A DNA stretch of 64,000 nucleotides from Delftia tsuruhatensis NBRC 16741 (lineage in GTDB: Bacteria > Pseudomonadota > Gammaproteobacteria > Burkholderiales > Burkholderiaceae_C), in NCBI RefSeq assembly GCF_001571325.1, contig NZ_BCTO01000010.1:124001-188000 (forward strand), written 5' to 3'. The notes under the pieces are model-generated. The model searched no databases. It had not been told where the DNA came from and saw only the letters and a list, made by a program, of their open reading frames with translations. Position 1 is the stretch's first letter; every line of letters starts with the position of its first letter. A program made the position numbers and the translations under genes. This document shows, one piece after another, positions 62,857-64,000 of the stretch.

Positions 62857-63780
62857 TCAGGGGCCTGAGACTGCGGCTGGAGGCACGGCGCCCGGCGCGG
62901 CCTGCTCCAGCAGCCATTCGCGGAACTGCGCAAAGGCTTCGGAAGGTGCCCGCGTGGCGGGACGGCACAGAAAGTAGCCGCGTTCGATGTGGACGGGCGC
63001 AGGCAAGGCAAGGGCCACGCGGCCGGCGGCCAGGTCTTCCTCGACCAGGCAGCGCTGCACCAGGGCCACGCCCATGCCGGCGGCCACGGCCTGTACCAGC
63101 AGGGCCACCAGCTCGAAGTCGGCTGCCGGTGCGGGGCAGGGTCCGGGCAGGTTCAGGTGGGACATCCAGCGGGCCCAGTTGCCCGGATAGTTGGTGTGGA
63201 ACAGCAGCGGGCGTGCTAGCACGTCCCGGGGGCTGCGGATGGGCCGCGGGCCCTGCAGTTCTCTCGGATGGCAGATGGGCACCAGATCGCGGCCCACCAC
63301 ATAGTCGGCCACCACATGGGCGGGCCAGGGCTCGCTGCCCACGCGCAGCCAGCCGTCTATCTCGGCGGCCGACAGCGGATCGTCGCGCCGATAGGGCGCG
63401 AACGACAGGGCGATGCCCGGATGCAGGGCGTTGAAGTGCGGCAGGCGCGGAATCAGCCAATGGCTGAACAGCGTGGGCACCACCGACAGGCGCAGTTGCG
63501 GGCCGAAGTGGCGCCTGCGTGCGGCCGCGGATGCCGATTCGATGGCGTGTACGGCGGGCTCCACGGCCTGCAGGTATTCGCGGCCGGCTTCGGTCAGCAC
63601 GCTGCGCCGGCCCTGGCGCTCGAACAGCGCAAAGCCCAAGTGCTCTTCCAGCCGGGCGATGGCGCGGCTGATGCCGCCCTGGGTGACATACAGCTCCCGG
63701 GCCGCCAGCGAGTAGCTGCCCAGGCGCGCCGCCGCCGCGAAGGCGTGCAGCTCGGAAAGCGAGGGGGAGTGCATGCGCAT
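62857..63780 (-). CDS. LysR-family transcriptional regulator
   Basis: The 307-residue regulator has the N-terminal winged helix-turn-helix (LHAFAAAARLGSYSLAARELYVTQGGISRAIARLE, read in parts) and a periplasmic-binding-like effector domain (~90-300). It resembles the GcvA/AmpR group. The start may be ATG 63780 or 63774. It is divergent from the gene at the right edge, which may be its target. Confidence 0.92.
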   Translation of the reverse strand: MRMHSPSLSELHAFAAAARLGSYSLAARELYVTQGGISRAIARLEEHLGFALFERQGRRSVLTEAGREYLQAVEPAVHAIESASAAARRRHFGPQLRLSVVPTLFSHWLIPRLPHFNALHPGIALSFAPYRRDDPLSAAEIDGWLRVGSEPWPAHVVADYVVGRDLVPICHPRELQGPRPIRSPRDVLARPLLFHTNYPGNWARWMSHLNLPGPCPAPAADFELVALLVQAVAAGMGVALVQRCLVEEDLAAGRVALALPAPVHIERGYFLCRPATRAPSEAFAQFREWLLEQAAPGAVPPAAVSGP

Positions 63781-63920
63781 GACGGGCGCAATTATGACGG
63801 TTGGTCATGGTTGCTTGCCGTCTTGTCTCTTTTCGCGCGTGCGGCGGCTGTCCAGAATCAGCGCCTGTTCCGCAGAGCCCGTGCTTTGCCGCCACCCCCA
63901 ACCAAGATAGGAAACATCCC

Positions 63921-64000
63921 ATGGCAATGCGCCGCACCCTGTTGTCCAGCCTGGCCGCCTGCGCCGCCACCGCTCTTCTGGCTCCCGCCGCTTGGGCCCA
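63921..64000 (+). CDS. Exported protein, cut by the right edge
   Basis: Only 26 residues are visible, and they form a Sec signal peptide with a basic start and Ala-rich core (MAMRRTLLSSLAAC to PAAWA). A gga-containing site (ataggaaac) precedes the ATG. Position beside a LysR gene is typical of a Bug-type binding protein in Burkholderiales, but nothing beyond the signal is seen. Confidence 0.6.
   Translation, partial: MAMRRTLLSSLAACAATALLAPAAWA

Overview
The window is GC-rich, densely packed bacterial chromosome. Gene content and order point to a beta-proteobacterium of the family Comamonadaceae, perhaps Delftia or a close relative: mlaFEDACB-ABC-bolA-murA-hisG, petABC-sspA-sspB, dciA-secA-argJ, mutT-yacG-zapD-coaE-pilDCB and hemA-prfA-prmC-grxD are typical runs for that group. 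The genus is an inference from gene order and protein resemblance. No rRNA, CRISPR array, prophage or insertion sequence was seen. Two tRNAs are present (Thr-UGU, Pro-CGG).

Layout. 1-8.6 kb: a Pel exopolysaccharide operon, pelB (cut by the left edge) through pelG. 8.8-11.1 kb: a polar amino-acid ABC importer. 11.3-15.4 kb: the Mla phospholipid-transport operon, preceded by a strong palindrome. 15.4-17.5 kb: an ABC-2 exporter pair and a BolA/IbaG protein. 17.6-25.0 kb: murA followed by histidine genes G, D, C, B, H and A, with a PIN-domain toxin-antitoxin-like pair between hisD and hisC. hisF, hisI and hisE, expected after hisA, are absent. In their place are a spherulin-4/GH135-like lipoprotein (minus strand) and a divergent hexose-6-phosphate mutarotase. 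27.3-32.6 kb: a DegS-like protease, an MFS transporter, a Nif3-like protein, pdxA and mscL. 32.8-36.9 kb: cytochrome bc1 and SspA/SspB. 37.0-43.6 kb: tRNA-Thr, dciA, secA, argJ, a DUF815 ATPase and mutT. 43.6-50.5 kb, minus strand: yacG-zapD-coaE-pilD-pilC-pilB, tRNA-Pro and a polyprenyl diphosphate synthase. 50.6-57 kb: rplU-rpmA-obgE-proB, rppH (minus), proS and a coupled lytic transglycosylase. 57-62.5 kb, minus strand: a CNNM/CBS transporter, then grxD, prmC, prfA and hemA. 62.5-64 kb: a small membrane protein, a LysR regulator and the start of a divergent exported protein.

Most genes are housekeeping and tightly packed, with many 1-4 bp stop/start overlaps. The regions worth a second look are: (i) the GH135-like lipoprotein, whose family attacks GalNAc-rich polymers related to Pel, in the same window as a Pel operon; (ii) the his operon, split by a toxin-antitoxin-like pair with its own operator and an upstream terminator, and ending without hisF; (iii) the palindrome upstream of mlaF; (iv) a terminator-like nested hairpin that abuts the secA start codon.
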